A stretch of DNA of 64,000 nt from contig CAJUDX010000007.1 of assembly GCA_910584785.1 (NCBI GenBank), forward strand, positions 1 to 64,000, written 5' to 3'. The translations under genes were made by a program, and so were the position numbers. The stretch is from an uncultured Lachnospiraceae bacterium. Its GTDB lineage: Bacteria > Bacillota > Clostridia > Lachnospirales > Lachnospiraceae. How positions within the stretch are numbered: the first letter of the stretch is position 1; the number at the start of each line of letters is the position of its first letter. The notes under the pieces were generated by a model. That model worked only from the letters and a program-made list of their open reading frames with translations. It was not told where the DNA came from and searched no databases. This document shows, piece after piece, positions 31,240 to 40,406 of the stretch.

Positions 31240-34092
31240 ATGAAAAAACTTACCATTGGAATGTTGGCTCATGTAGACGCCGGAAAGACAACACTTTCGG
31301 AGGGGCTGCTTTATCTTGGCGGCAGTATTCGGAAGCTGGGACGGGTGGATAACCGGGATTCATTTTTAGACAATGATGAGATGGAACGTGCCAGGGGAAT
31401 TACGATTTTTTCCAAGCAGGCGGTGCTGAAACTTGATGATTGTGAACTTACATTGTTAGATACCCCAGGTCATGTGGACTTTTCGGCAGAAATGGAGAGA
31501 ACTCTTCAGGTTTTGGACTACGCTGTTTTGGTTGTCAGCGGTGCGGACGGCATCCAGGGTCACACGCTGACCTTGTGGAAACTTCTGGCACGGTATTCGA
31601 TTCCAGTCTTTGTGTTTGTCAATAAGATGGATCAGCCGGGGACAGATAAACAGCGTTGTCTTGAAGAATTGCAGAAACGTCTGGATGAGCGGTGCGTGGA
31701 TTTTTCCGGGGACAGTTTCACTTTGGAAGCTGGTGATCCTTTAGAATCCGGTCATACGCGGAAAAATGCGGACAGGTCAGAAAAGCAAGAGATGGCAAAA
31801 TACACAGAAAGCTTTCTGGAAAACCTGGCGATGTGCGATGAAGCTTTACTGGAACAGTATCTTGAGGAAGGCGGGATACGGCAGGAGGATATTCAGAAGT
31901 TAATTGTGGACAGGAAGGTGTTTCCCTGTTATTTTGGTTCTGCGCTGAAGCTTACCGGGGTAAGGGAATTACTTAGAGGTGTGGAGGTATATGGAAGGGC
32001 ACCGGATTACCCGCAGGAGCCAAAAGCTTTCAGTGCCAGGGTATTTAAAATTTCCCGTGATGAACAGGGGAACCGTCTGACCTGGATGAAGCTTACCGGG
32101 GGACGGCTAAATGTAAAGGATGTTTTATCCGGCGAAAAGAATGGGGAGCACTGGGAGGAAAAAGTGAACCAAATCCGTGTTTATTCCGGTGCGAAGTATG
32201 AGACTGTGGGGGAAGCTGTGCCAGGTATGGTCTGTGCTGTCACCGGTTTGACCAGAACCTGTGCCGGGGACGGTTTGGGCAATGCAGCCGATCTCTGGCT
32301 TCCGGTACTGGAACCGGTGCTTTCTTATCGGATTGAACTTCCCGATGGCTGTGATGTGCACAGTATGCTGAAAAAACTGCGGCTTTTGGAAGAAGAGGAA
32401 CCTCTGCTTCATATTGTATGGCGGGAACAGTTGAATGAAATCCATGCCCAGCTGATGGGCGAGGTTCAGATTGATGTTTTGACCCATATTATCAGAGAAC
32501 GGTTTGGGACAGAGGTCAGGTTTGGAACGGGCAATATTGTCTATAAAGAAACAGTAGCATCGCTGGTGGAGGGTGTGGGGCATTTTGAGCCGCTTCGCCA
32601 TTATGCCGAGGTTCATCTGCTGATTTCTCCCGGTGAGCGCGGAAGCGGGATTGAAGTGGGGACAGACTGCAGCGAAGATTTGCTGGATCGGAACTGGCAG
32701 AGATTGATTATGACGCATTTGGAGGAAAAGGAACATTTGGGTGTGCTGATTGGGGCGCCGCTTACCGATGTGCGTATTACATTGGTTTCCGGGCGGGCGC
32801 ATGTAAAGCACACCGAAGGCGGGGATTTCCGCCAGGCGACCTACCGTGCGGTGCGTCAGGGATTGAAAAAAGCGGAGAGTATTCTCTTAGAGCCTTATTA
32901 CAACTTTCGCCTGGAACTGCCTGCGGAGCTGATTGGACGGGCTATGACAGATGTGCAGAAGATGAGCGGAAGCTTTGAACCGCCGCAGATGGAAGGGGAA
33001 TTTGCTGTATTAACCGGCAGCGCCCCTGTGGTTAATATGCAGGGCTATGCGTCGCAGGTTGCCGCTTACTCAAAAGGACTGGGAAGGCTGTTCTGCACGA
33101 TGCGGGGGTATGAACCCTGCCATAATGCCGGGGAAATTATCGAAGCGACAGCTTATGATGCCGAGAGCGATTTGGACAACCCCTGTGGCTCTGTGTTTTG
33201 TTCTCATGGTGCTGGTTTTGTGGTTCCCTGGTATGCCGTGGAAGAGTACATGCATTTAGAAAGCTGTCTGGTCATGAAAGAGGAGACGGGTGCGTCCGGG
33301 CAGGGGAAGGCAAAAGAAGCGGCTGAGAGGGAAGGATGGCAGGAGAATGCAGAGGAAAAAGCACCAAAAAAAGCGGGCACTTCAGGGGAGCAGGATGGAA
33401 AGGCATCTGGGAGGTATTCAGGTTCTTTAGAAAATGATAAGGAACTGGAGGAGATTTTTAAGCGGACTTATGGGGAAAGTAAGCGCGATAAAGCATTGTC
33501 CGAGCGAAAAAGAATAAGCCGGGGGACTTCGGGCAATCCTGTAATTAAAGAAAGGGTCTGGCAAAAGACAGAGCCGCTTCCGGAATATCTTTTGGTGGAT
33601 GGCTATAATATTATCTTTTCCTGGGAGGAATTAAAGGATTTAGCGAAGGTGAGCATGGACGGGGCAAGGATGCAGCTGATAGATATTCTTTGCAATTATC
33701 AGGGATTTAAGCAATGTCAGGTGATTTTGGTATTTGATGCCTATAAGGTAGAGGGCCATGTCTGTGAGGTGCTGAAGTACCATAATATTTATGTGGTGTA
33801 TACAAAGGAGGCGGAGACTGCCGATCAATATATTGAAAAGACCGTGCACGAACTGGGCAAAAAATACCATGTTACCGTTGCCACTTCGGATGGGCTTGAG
33901 CAGATAATTATTCTGGGCCAGGGCGGTCTGCGGATGTCGGCTCAGGATTTAAAGGAGGAAATTGAGCAGACAAATCAGGTTATCCGCAGGGAATACCTGG
34001 AATATATTCCAAAGAAAACCAATTTACTGTTTCAGAATTTAGATGAGGAAACCTCGGCTTATATAGAAAGGGTGCGGGGAGAGGAAAATTAG
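31240..34092 (+). CDS. Ribosomal-protection-type GTPase (TetM/EF-G-like) fused to a Rae1/YacP-like NYN nuclease domain
   Basis: A 950-residue fusion. Residues 1-680 follow the TetM/EF-G plan: G1 AHVDAGKTT (residues 10-18), G2 ARGITI, G3 DTPGHVDF, G4 NKMD, G5 SALK, then domains II to V ending CGSVFCSHGAGFVVPW. Residues about 685-775 are a charged linker rich in E, K, G and S. Residues about 778-930 match YacP/Rae1: LLVDGYNIIFSW, QVILVFDAYKVEGH, YTKEAETADQYIEK and VTVATSDGLEQIIILGQGGLRMSA, with all four acidic positions. Rae1 cuts mRNA in the ribosomal A site. In TetM the tip loop YSPVSTPADFR displaces tetracycline; here the aligned loop is AHVKHTEGGDFR, so drug resistance is doubtful. It follows the M29 gene by 87 bases. 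Confidence 0.88.
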   Translation: MKKLTIGMLAHVDAGKTTLSEGLLYLGGSIRKLGRVDNRDSFLDNDEMERARGITIFSKQAVLKLDDCELTLLDTPGHVDFSAEMERTLQVLDYAVLVVSGADGIQGHTLTLWKLLARYSIPVFVFVNKMDQPGTDKQRCLEELQKRLDERCVDFSGDSFTLEAGDPLESGHTRKNADRSEKQEMAKYTESFLENLAMCDEALLEQYLEEGGIRQEDIQKLIVDRKVFPCYFGSALKLTGVRELLRGVEVYGRAPDYPQEPKAFSARVFKISRDEQGNRLTWMKLTGGRLNVKDVLSGEKNGEHWEEKVNQIRVYSGAKYETVGEAVPGMVCAVTGLTRTCAGDGLGNAADLWLPVLEPVLSYRIELPDGCDVHSMLKKLRLLEEEEPLLHIVWREQLNEIHAQLMGEVQIDVLTHIIRERFGTEVRFGTGNIVYKETVASLVEGVGHFEPLRHYAEVHLLISPGERGSGIEVGTDCSEDLLDRNWQRLIMTHLEEKEHLGVLIGAPLTDVRITLVSGRAHVKHTEGGDFRQATYRAVRQGLKKAESILLEPYYNFRLELPAELIGRAMTDVQKMSGSFEPPQMEGEFAVLTGSAPVVNMQGYASQVAAYSKGLGRLFCTMRGYEPCHNAGEIIEATAYDAESDLDNPCGSVFCSHGAGFVVPWYAVEEYMHLESCLVMKEETGASGQGKAKEAAEREGWQENAEEKAPKKAGTSGEQDGKASGRYSGSLENDKELEEIFKRTYGESKRDKALSERKRISRGTSGNPVIKERVWQKTEPLPEYLLVDGYNIIFSWEELKDLAKVSMDGARMQLIDILCNYQGFKQCQVILVFDAYKVEGHVCEVLKYHNIYVVYTKEAETADQYIEKTVHELGKKYHVTVATSDGLEQIIILGQGGLRMSAQDLKEEIEQTNQVIRREYLEYIPKKTNLLFQNLDEETSAYIERVRGEEN

Positions 34093-34104
34093 GAGGAAGT
34101 TAAG

Positions 34105-34380
34105 ATGAAAATTGTATATCCGGCAATCTTTACAAAAAAAGAGGACGGCAACGGCTATCAGGCCAGCTTCCCCGATTTGGAAGGGTGCGTGGCAGAAGGA
34201 GAGGATTTGGAGGATGCTGCAGATCGCGCCAGAGAGGCGGCAACCGATTGGATTAGTGTGGAAATGGATGAGGGCAATGATTTGCCGGAATTAAGCCATG
34301 CGGAGGATTTAGCTCTGGCGGAGGGAAGTATAGTTAAATATTTAACTATGACGATTCAGCTGGTTCCCGGATATGATTGA
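34105..34380 (+). CDS. HicB-family antitoxin-like protein, no HicA partner
   Basis: A 91-residue protein with the HicB partial RNase H fold: YPAIFTKKEDGNGYQASFPDLEGCVAEGEDLEDAADRAREAATDWI. The tail contains no clear ribbon-helix-helix or HTH segment. HicB normally pairs with a small HicA mRNA interferase; neither the 12 bases upstream nor the 140 bases downstream leave room for one. AGGAGG is eight bases before ATG 34105. The gene is tightly linked to the GTPase-nuclease fusion and may be co-transcribed with it. Confidence 0.85.
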   Translation: MKIVYPAIFTKKEDGNGYQASFPDLEGCVAEGEDLEDAADRAREAATDWISVEMDEGNDLPELSHAEDLALAEGSIVKYLTMTIQLVPGYD

Positions 34381-34407
34381 ACAGGGAGGCATAACTATTA
34401 GAAAAGC

Positions 34408-34473
34408 GAAAGTTTATTGATGAAAAAACGGAAGTTTATCGTTGAAAAAACGAAATTTCATCGGTAAAAAAGC
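34408..34473. repeat. Three tandem 22-bp repeats between hicB and a MATE gene
   Basis: Units start at 34408, 34430 and 34452 and share GAAAGTTTAT and AAAAAAC blocks; each is exactly 22 bases, two helical turns. The third is most diverged. Confidence 0.65.
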
Positions 34474-34524
34474 GAATGCTGCAGGTGAATATCTGCAAAT
34501 GTACAGAAGGAAGGCATTTTGGGG

Positions 34525-35895
34525 ATGAAAGAAAATGATATGATAACTAAAAATCCTGGGTGGACACTGTTCTTTTTTGCATTGCCCATGATTATCGGTA
34601 ATCTGTTTCAGCAGTTTTATAATATGGTGGATACGATTATTGTAGGCCAGTTTGTGGGTGTGAACGCGCTGGCGGCAGTGGGGGCTTCCTATTCGTTTAC
34701 CAATGTCTTTATTATGATTGCCATTGGCGGGGGAATCGGCGCTTCTGTTCTCACCAGCCAGTACCTTGGTGCGGAGGAATATGGGAAAATGCGGACCTCA
34801 GCGTATACTGCACTGATTAGTTTTTTAGTGGTCAGTCTGGGCTTGGCATTTTTTGGGTTTATCTTTAATCCCTGGATTATGATGAGGCTGAAAACGCCGG
34901 AGGGTGTGTTTGCCGATGCTATTTTATATCTTCAAATTTATTTTGCCGGGCTTCCCTTTTTATTTATGTATAATATTCTTTCTGCTGCTTTTAATGCCTT
35001 GGGAAAGTCAAAGATTCCGCTTTTTCTTTTAATTTTTTCGTCTATTTTAAATGTGATTCTGGATTTATGGATGGTGGTGCAGTGGAGAATGGGCGTGGCA
35101 GGCGTAGCCATCGCCACTGTAATCGCCCAGGGACTCTCTGCGGTGATTTCTTTTATTATCCTTCTGCTGGTATTAAAAGAGTATCCTCTACCGAAGGGGG
35201 AGAAGGTAAAGCTTTTTGACTGGGAAATGCTGGTGATCGGAACCAAGATTGCCATTCCTTCGATTATCCAGCAGTCCATTGTCAGCATCGGTATGCTTTT
35301 AGTCCAGTCGGTGGTCAATGGATTTGGACCAGAGGCATTAGCGGGTTATTCTGCAGGAACCAGGGTGGAATCCATCTGTATTGTCCCCATGATTGCCATG
35401 GGCAATGCAGTTTCCACTTTTACCGCGCAGAATCTTGGCGCCCAAAAGCCTGAACGGGTGCGGCAGGGGCTTCGCAGCAGCTTTTATCTTGTGATTGCCT
35501 TTGGCGTGGTGATTTGCCTGACACTGGGGATGTTCCACGATTCGATCATGCGGGCCTTTGTGGATGAAGCAAGGAGTCAGAAAGCTTTTGCCACGGGAAA
35601 TGCCTATCTTACCTTTATCGCCTGGTTTTTTGTCTTTATCGGCTTTAAGGCGGCGACGGATGGTGTACTCAGAGGTTCCGGGGATGTGCTGGTTTACATG
35701 GCAGCCAACCTGGTTAATCTGGGCATTCGGGTTATGGTGGCAAAACTCTGTACGCCGGTGTTTGGGATTCAGGCTGTATGGTATGCGATTCCCATTGGAT
35801 GGATCGTTAATTTCCTTCTGTCTTATCAATGGTATAAAAACGGGCGGTGGAGCAGGAAACAGTTGGTTAAATCCAGCCTCCGTCAAGCGCAATAA
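34525..35895 (+). CDS. MATE-family efflux transporter
   Basis: A multidrug and toxin extrusion family antiporter in the cytoplasmic membrane, 456 residues with 12 predicted helices. Helix 1 reads PMIIGNLFQQFYNMVDTIIVGQFVGVNALAAVGASYSFTNVF, the DinF/NorM-like MATE signature, and the second half repeats the pattern around IPSIIQQSIVSIGMLLVQSVVNGFG. AAGGAAGG is ten bases before ATG 34525; the TTG at 34519 is less likely. Its 3' end overlaps the convergent SDR gene by 29 bases. A second MATE gene is at 61575. Confidence 0.9.
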   Translation: MKENDMITKNPGWTLFFFALPMIIGNLFQQFYNMVDTIIVGQFVGVNALAAVGASYSFTNVFIMIAIGGGIGASVLTSQYLGAEEYGKMRTSAYTALISFLVVSLGLAFFGFIFNPWIMMRLKTPEGVFADAILYLQIYFAGLPFLFMYNILSAAFNALGKSKIPLFLLIFSSILNVILDLWMVVQWRMGVAGVAIATVIAQGLSAVISFIILLLVLKEYPLPKGEKVKLFDWEMLVIGTKIAIPSIIQQSIVSIGMLLVQSVVNGFGPEALAGYSAGTRVESICIVPMIAMGNAVSTFTAQNLGAQKPERVRQGLRSSFYLVIAFGVVICLTLGMFHDSIMRAFVDEARSQKAFATGNAYLTFIAWFFVFIGFKAATDGVLRGSGDVLVYMAANLVNLGIRVMVAKLCTPVFGIQAVWYAIPIGWIVNFLLSYQWYKNGRWSRKQLVKSSLRQAQ

Positions 35896-36625
35896 CCTGT
35901 CCGGTTAGGTAGGGGTTAGCCGTGCAAAGCTGATAAATAAAATCAGCAACCTCTGACGGCTTTCCCATCCGCCCTGCGGGGATTTCCTCCAGCAGGGCAT
36001 TTTTTTCCTCCTCGTCCATCCACTGGTTCATCTCAGTATCGATGGCGCCGCAGGCAATGGCATTGACCTGGATATGGCTGGGGGCAAGCTCTTTGGCAAG
36101 GGCTCTGGTAAAAGCATGGATACCGCCTTTTGCCGCAGAGTAGGCGACCTCACAGGAAGCGCCGCAGATGCCCCAGACCGAGGAAATATTGATAATTTTC
36201 CCCGACTGGCGCCGGATCATAGAAGGAACTGCCAGCTTACAGCAGCAGAAAAGAGAAGTCAAATCCGATTGGATTAAATCCTGCCATTCATCATAGGACA
36301 TGTCCTGGAAAAGGCCAATGTGGGAAATGCCGGCGTTATTGACCAAAGCATCCAGGGAACCGAACTGTCGGTGAATCAGGGAAAATAAGTGTTCACAGTC
36401 CTCCATCCTGCCCATATTTCCCGTAAAGGCCAGGCATGGTATATTTAAGGACTGGATTTGCTTTTGTACTGCTAAAAGTTCCTGGGTGCGGGACTTACAG
36501 GTGATGGCTACCTGCCAGCCTTCCCTGGCAAATCTCAGCGCCGTTTCCCTCCCGATTCCACGGGATGCTCCGGTGACTAAAACCGTCTTTAAAGCATGGG
36601 GTGCTGCTGTGTGCAATTCAGGCAT
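35867..36625 (-). CDS. Short-chain dehydrogenase/reductase (FabG/YmfI-like)
   Basis: A classical NAD(P)-dependent SDR of 252 residues. Cofactor motif is TGASRGIGRE (residues about 18-27), the NNAG motif is LVNNAGISHIG (near 89), and the catalytic set is SS (near 142), YSAAK with Tyr and Lys (near 160). The end LTGQVIALDGGWI is the usual SDR C-terminus. AGGAGG is eight bases upstream of the ATG ending at 36625. FabG-like reductases outside the fatty-acid gene cluster have varied substrates, so no gene name is given. It is convergent with and overlaps the MATE gene. Confidence 0.88.
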   Translation of the reverse strand: MPELHTAAPHALKTVLVTGASRGIGRETALRFAREGWQVAITCKSRTQELLAVQKQIQSLNIPCLAFTGNMGRMEDCEHLFSLIHRQFGSLDALVNNAGISHIGLFQDMSYDEWQDLIQSDLTSLFCCCKLAVPSMIRRQSGKIINISSVWGICGASCEVAYSAAKGGIHAFTRALAKELAPSHIQVNAIACGAIDTEMNQWMDEEEKNALLEEIPAGRMGKPSEVADFIYQLCTANPYLTGQVIALDGGWI

Positions 36626-36770
36626 AAAAACCTCCTTTTATCAAAAAGCATTCCTGAAGAAACATTGTTGTAACATAATTGTAAGAAATAAAGCTGGATT
36701 AATTTTGTGGAATTATGATATACTAAAAATCAGAAAAATGCAAGGTAAGGAATGGAGACAGAAGAGATAG

Positions 36771-37700
36771 ATGAGCGAAGGATATGATTTGGTAATTGTT
36801 GGGAGCGGACCGGCGGGGCTGGCGGCAGCGATTTATGCGCGGCGGGCACGTTTGCATGCGCTGGTGCTGGAAAAGGAAATGATGAGCGGCGGTCAGGTGC
36901 TGACGACCGAAGAAGTGGATAACTATCCGGGCCTGCCGGGGATGAATGGATTTGAGCTGGGGACAAAGTTCCGGGAACACGCGGACGCCCTGGGGGTGGC
37001 CTTTGCCGAAGATGAAGTGATAAAAATTTCTGATTTTGGCGGCTGGAAGCAAATCGAGGGAAGAGAAAACAGCTATAAGACAAGGACTGTGATTATCGCC
37101 ACAGGTGCCATGCACCAAAAGCTTGGCGTCAGCGGCGAGGAAGAACTGGCAGGAATGGGCGTTTCCTACTGTGCAACCTGTGACGGTGCGTTTTTTCGGA
37201 AGAAAACCACAGCTGTTGTGGGTGGGGGCGACGTAGCCTTAGAGGACGCTATTTTCTTATCCCGGCTATGTGAAAAGGTATATTTAATTCACCGCAGAGA
37301 TGAACTGCGTGGAGCCAAGGTTCTCCAGGAGCGTGTATTTGCCCTGGAAAATGTGGAAGTGATCTGGAATACAGTTGTCGAATCCATCGAAGGCGGGGAA
37401 AAGGTGGAATCGCTTTCCTTAAAACAGGTAAAAACCGGACAAACCTCCCGGCTTGAGGTTGACGGTGTATTTATTGCCGTGGGAATTAAACCGTTGAGCG
37501 GGGCGTTTAAAGGGCTGGTAACGATGGAAAATGGCTATATCTGTGCGGGCGAGGATGGTGTAACCTCAGTGCCGGGAATTTTTGCCGCAGGAGATGTTCG
37601 CACAAAACCCCTTCGCCAGATTATTACAGCAGCAGCCGACGGTGCAAATGCAGTTGTCAGTGCAGAAAGATACTTAAACACTGCTGCATCGCCTAAATAA
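36771..37700 (+). CDS. trxB: FAD-dependent thioredoxin reductase family protein
   Basis: A pyridine nucleotide-disulphide oxidoreductase of the low-molecular-weight thioredoxin reductase type, 309 residues. FAD site GSGPAGLAAAIYARRA (residues about 10-25), redox centre YCATCDGAFF (the two cysteines near 130-133), NADPH site VVGGGDVALEDAIFLSR and the second FAD motif GIFAAGDVRTKPLRQIITAAADGANA. All redox and cofactor motifs are intact. A weak promoter may end in TATACT at 36719-36724. It is divergent from the SDR gene. A ferredoxin- or glutaredoxin-dependent relative is possible, since clostridia often carry several. Confidence 0.87.
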   Translation: MSEGYDLVIVGSGPAGLAAAIYARRARLHALVLEKEMMSGGQVLTTEEVDNYPGLPGMNGFELGTKFREHADALGVAFAEDEVIKISDFGGWKQIEGRENSYKTRTVIIATGAMHQKLGVSGEEELAGMGVSYCATCDGAFFRKKTTAVVGGGDVALEDAIFLSRLCEKVYLIHRRDELRGAKVLQERVFALENVEVIWNTVVESIEGGEKVESLSLKQVKTGQTSRLEVDGVFIAVGIKPLSGAFKGLVTMENGYICAGEDGVTSVPGIFAAGDVRTKPLRQIITAAADGANAVVSAERYLNTAASPK

Positions 37701-37816
37701 TCTGCCCGGCAGCAGGACAAAAAAACTGCCAGGTGACAGGATAAAAAATACGCTTGGCTGGTTGCCTGGAAAACAGGCAGAGAAAAAGGAAAAAAGGCAG
37801 AAACAGGAGGTGTCAT

Positions 37817-39166
37817 ATGAGGAGCAGGAAAATCATGTTGGCGGCAGGTGTCTGCCTTTTTGGACTTACAGGCGGCAGGTTTTTAATGCCACAGCCAGGT
37901 CCCCAGTACATCACCTCTTTCAGCCAGAATACACAAAAAAAATCTTTTTGGGAAATAAGTCAGACCTACCACGAAACGGTTTCTTCCCCGGAACAATATC
38001 AAAATATTGCCATTTGCCAGGCCGCAGGCCATGTCAATGTCCGTCAGCAGCCAAGTACCGCCAGTCCGGTAGTCGGAAAAATGCAGCATCATTCTGCAGC
38101 AACGATTGTGGCATCTGTAAACGGCGAGGGCGGAACCTGGTATCAGATCCAGTCCGGGACGGTCAATGGCTATGTAAAGGCCAGCTATTTCCTTACAGGA
38201 GCACAGGCAGAGGCGGTGGCAGGTCAGGTGGGGATTTGCTATGCGACCATTAATACAGCAGCTCTTCGCCTGCGGGCGGAGCCAAACCTGAACAGCCAGA
38301 CCCTGACTACACTCCGGCAGGGTGCGGAATATATTATGCTGGGCGAAGAAAACCATTTTGCCAAGCTTGCTGTGGACGAAACACTGACTGGCTACGTTTC
38401 CATGGATTACATAAAAACCCGAATGGTATTTCCTCAGGCGATTTCTCTGGCAGAGGAAGCAGCACAGCAGGCTGAAGTTGCCAGAAGAAAACAGGAGGCA
38501 GAGACGGCGCTGCAGAAACTGGAAGAAGTAAAGATGGTGGAGGCAAAAAACGACGTTATCGATATTTCTCCGGTGCAGCCTCATTCTTCCACAGCTGCCC
38601 CATTCATTTCTGCCCAGGTTGCGCCGGGTAAGCAGAGCGGGCAGAAAGACGCCGAACCGTTCCAGGGAACTATTGCTGCTAATCCATTGGGCCGGGGGGA
38701 TAATCCACAGGTGGAGGCGCCGGGAACCAATGCTACCTTAGCAGGGGTTACAATAGTTAATCCAGCCTACGGTCCGGGGGGAAATGCTTCGAAAGAGCTT
38801 GTTTCTGCAACCCGAACCGCGTTAGTGGCATACGCAAAACAATTCCTGGGCTATCCCTATGTTTATGGGGGAGATAACCTGATCAGCGGTACAGACTGTT
38901 CCGGCTTTGTGATGCGGATCTTTGAACATTTTGGCATTAACACAGGAAGAAACTCACGAGAACAGGCGGGCAATGGCAGGCAGATAGCCATAGAGGCCGT
39001 CCAGCCCGGAGATCTGCTTTTCTATGCCAGCGGCGATACAATAAACCATGTGGCGATATACATCGGCGGCGGTCAGGTCATTCACTCTGCCAGTGAACGA
39101 ACAGGAATTATTATCAGTCCTGCCGATTATCGCACGGCATGCAGGGCAGTTTCATTTTTGGATTAG
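37817..39166 (+). CDS. Secreted SH3-domain NlpC/P60 cell-wall hydrolase
   Basis: A 449-residue exported protein. A signal peptide (KIMLAAGVCLFGLTGGRFLMP) is followed by two bacterial SH3 domains (about residues 75-135, HVNVRQQPSTASPVVGKM; and 148-210, ALRLRAEPNLNSQTLTTL). Next come a helical stretch rich in A, E and Q (about 212-245), a low-complexity linker, and a C-terminal NlpC/P60 domain (about 335-449). Catalytic cysteine is in SGTDCSGFVMRIFEHFG, histidine in INHVAIYIGGGQVIHSA. It should cut a D-glutamyl-amino acid bond in peptidoglycan stem peptides. ATG 37817 has AGGAGG eight bases upstream. Confidence 0.92.
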   Translation: MRSRKIMLAAGVCLFGLTGGRFLMPQPGPQYITSFSQNTQKKSFWEISQTYHETVSSPEQYQNIAICQAAGHVNVRQQPSTASPVVGKMQHHSAATIVASVNGEGGTWYQIQSGTVNGYVKASYFLTGAQAEAVAGQVGICYATINTAALRLRAEPNLNSQTLTTLRQGAEYIMLGEENHFAKLAVDETLTGYVSMDYIKTRMVFPQAISLAEEAAQQAEVARRKQEAETALQKLEEVKMVEAKNDVIDISPVQPHSSTAAPFISAQVAPGKQSGQKDAEPFQGTIAANPLGRGDNPQVEAPGTNATLAGVTIVNPAYGPGGNASKELVSATRTALVAYAKQFLGYPYVYGGDNLISGTDCSGFVMRIFEHFGINTGRNSREQAGNGRQIAIEAVQPGDLLFYASGDTINHVAIYIGGGQVIHSASERTGIIISPADYRTACRAVSFLD

Positions 39167-39212
39167 TGCTGACGAAAAAGAGAATAACAATCAATAAAAA
39201 TTAATAAGGGAA

Positions 39213-40280
39213 TCAGGGAAGTTCATCGTGTAATTCCTCATAAGGAAAAGTTCGGTAAAATTCTCTGGTTTCCATTAAATACGCCTGATAATTTTCCCAG
39301 GTAAGCCGATGCTCTCCCTGATATATCCACTGAAGTATCTGGCTGTTAATCCATTCGCCATAATGTGCGGTATCTTTATAATTATCTAAATTACAAGTAA
39401 TATCATAACAATCCAAAAATCCGTAAAGCTGCACATTCTCAAAGGGAAGAAGCGTTTCAATCACGACTTCCTCCAATTCCCGCATTTTCTCCAGCTGACC
39501 GCTGTAAAAGTACCGCTCCCATTCACAAATACTATACGGCGGAAAAAAGAAATAAAATGTCACCTCAGGATATTCCCTCACCGTCCTAAGTACATTCTGC
39601 TCTAAATTATCTTGCAGCCGCGATCGGTCCTCTTCTGTCATTTCCTCCATAAAATAACGCGTCGTATCATATATATAACTGTCAAACACAGCCTCCTTGC
39701 CAAAGGGAAACTTTAAATTCCAATTCGAATATGCATCAAAGCTGTCCGAAGGTACACCTGCGTGGGTATTTGTAATTACCTGCTTAGTATACTGCAGAAG
39801 AATTTCCTTATTCAGCAGATAATGTACATCGTCAAACGGATTATCATTATAAAGATAAGTCGGAAAATCCACATCAGTTCGTATAAAATCCTTATCATCC
39901 AAAAAGTAATAATCCAGACACCGAAGAACATACTTAACCCTGGGATTACACGCAAGCCCCTGGCGTACAGCCTGATCAATCTCCTTATAATGTCCTCCGT
40001 TAAAAGGAACCTTCACCGAAGAAGCCCCCCATAGCTGGTCAAACTCCGAAGCCTTAAAATTTTCCGTCATGGAAGTGCCGATAAGAATAGCATCATAATC
40101 AAAATTCCGCAAAATCCCATCATTCTGATACCGCTGGTGATTAAGCGGATAACTTAACCCTGAAAGCGGCTTATGATAATGAAAAAAGGGATCAATAACC
40201 GCTGTACATAACCCTAAAAGCATCAGCACCGCACAAGTTCCGCCAATCGTAATCCCATTCCAAAGCTTTGCATCCATCAA
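39213..40280 (-). CDS. SGNH-like/DltD-like partner of an MBOAT acyltransferase
   Basis: A 355-residue protein with one N-terminal membrane helix (GGTCAVLMLLGLCTAVIDPFF) and an extracytoplasmic domain. DAILIGTSMTENF (near residue 65) fits the GDSx-like serine block of AlgJ/DltD-type SGNH proteins, and KDTAHYGEWIN near residue 308 could supply the aspartate and histidine (DxxH pattern). The MBOAT gene lies just upstream on the same strand, a usual pairing for extracytoplasmic acyl transfer. The region is AT-rich relative to its surroundings. Confidence 0.72.
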   Translation of the reverse strand: MMDAKLWNGITIGGTCAVLMLLGLCTAVIDPFFHYHKPLSGLSYPLNHQRYQNDGILRNFDYDAILIGTSMTENFKASEFDQLWGASSVKVPFNGGHYKEIDQAVRQGLACNPRVKYVLRCLDYYFLDDKDFIRTDVDFPTYLYNDNPFDDVHYLLNKEILLQYTKQVITNTHAGVPSDSFDAYSNWNLKFPFGKEAVFDSYIYDTTRYFMEEMTEEDRSRLQDNLEQNVLRTVREYPEVTFYFFFPPYSICEWERYFYSGQLEKMRELEEVVIETLLPFENVQLYGFLDCYDITCNLDNYKDTAHYGEWINSQILQWIYQGEHRLTWENYQAYLMETREFYRTFPYEELHDELP

Positions 40281-40406
40281 TAACTCTCTCCCAATTCTTC
40301 ATCCAGTTCCTCAGTTCCCCTAATTTTAATCACCATCTTCAAAAAAACCATCCACAATCGAAATTATCAGGTTTCAACCCCAGCCTACCCCCAATTTGAT
40401 AACCAT

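Noticed and set aside
32125..32811. Minus-strand 228-codon frame inside the GTPase gene
   Set aside because: It is a shadow of a strongly conserved coding region; no start signals and no recognisable domain.
31240..34092. Annotation as a tetracycline resistance gene (tetM/O/W type)
   Set aside because: The GTPase plan fits, but the tip loop that displaces tetracycline is different and a nuclease domain is attached. Resistance is not supported by sequence.
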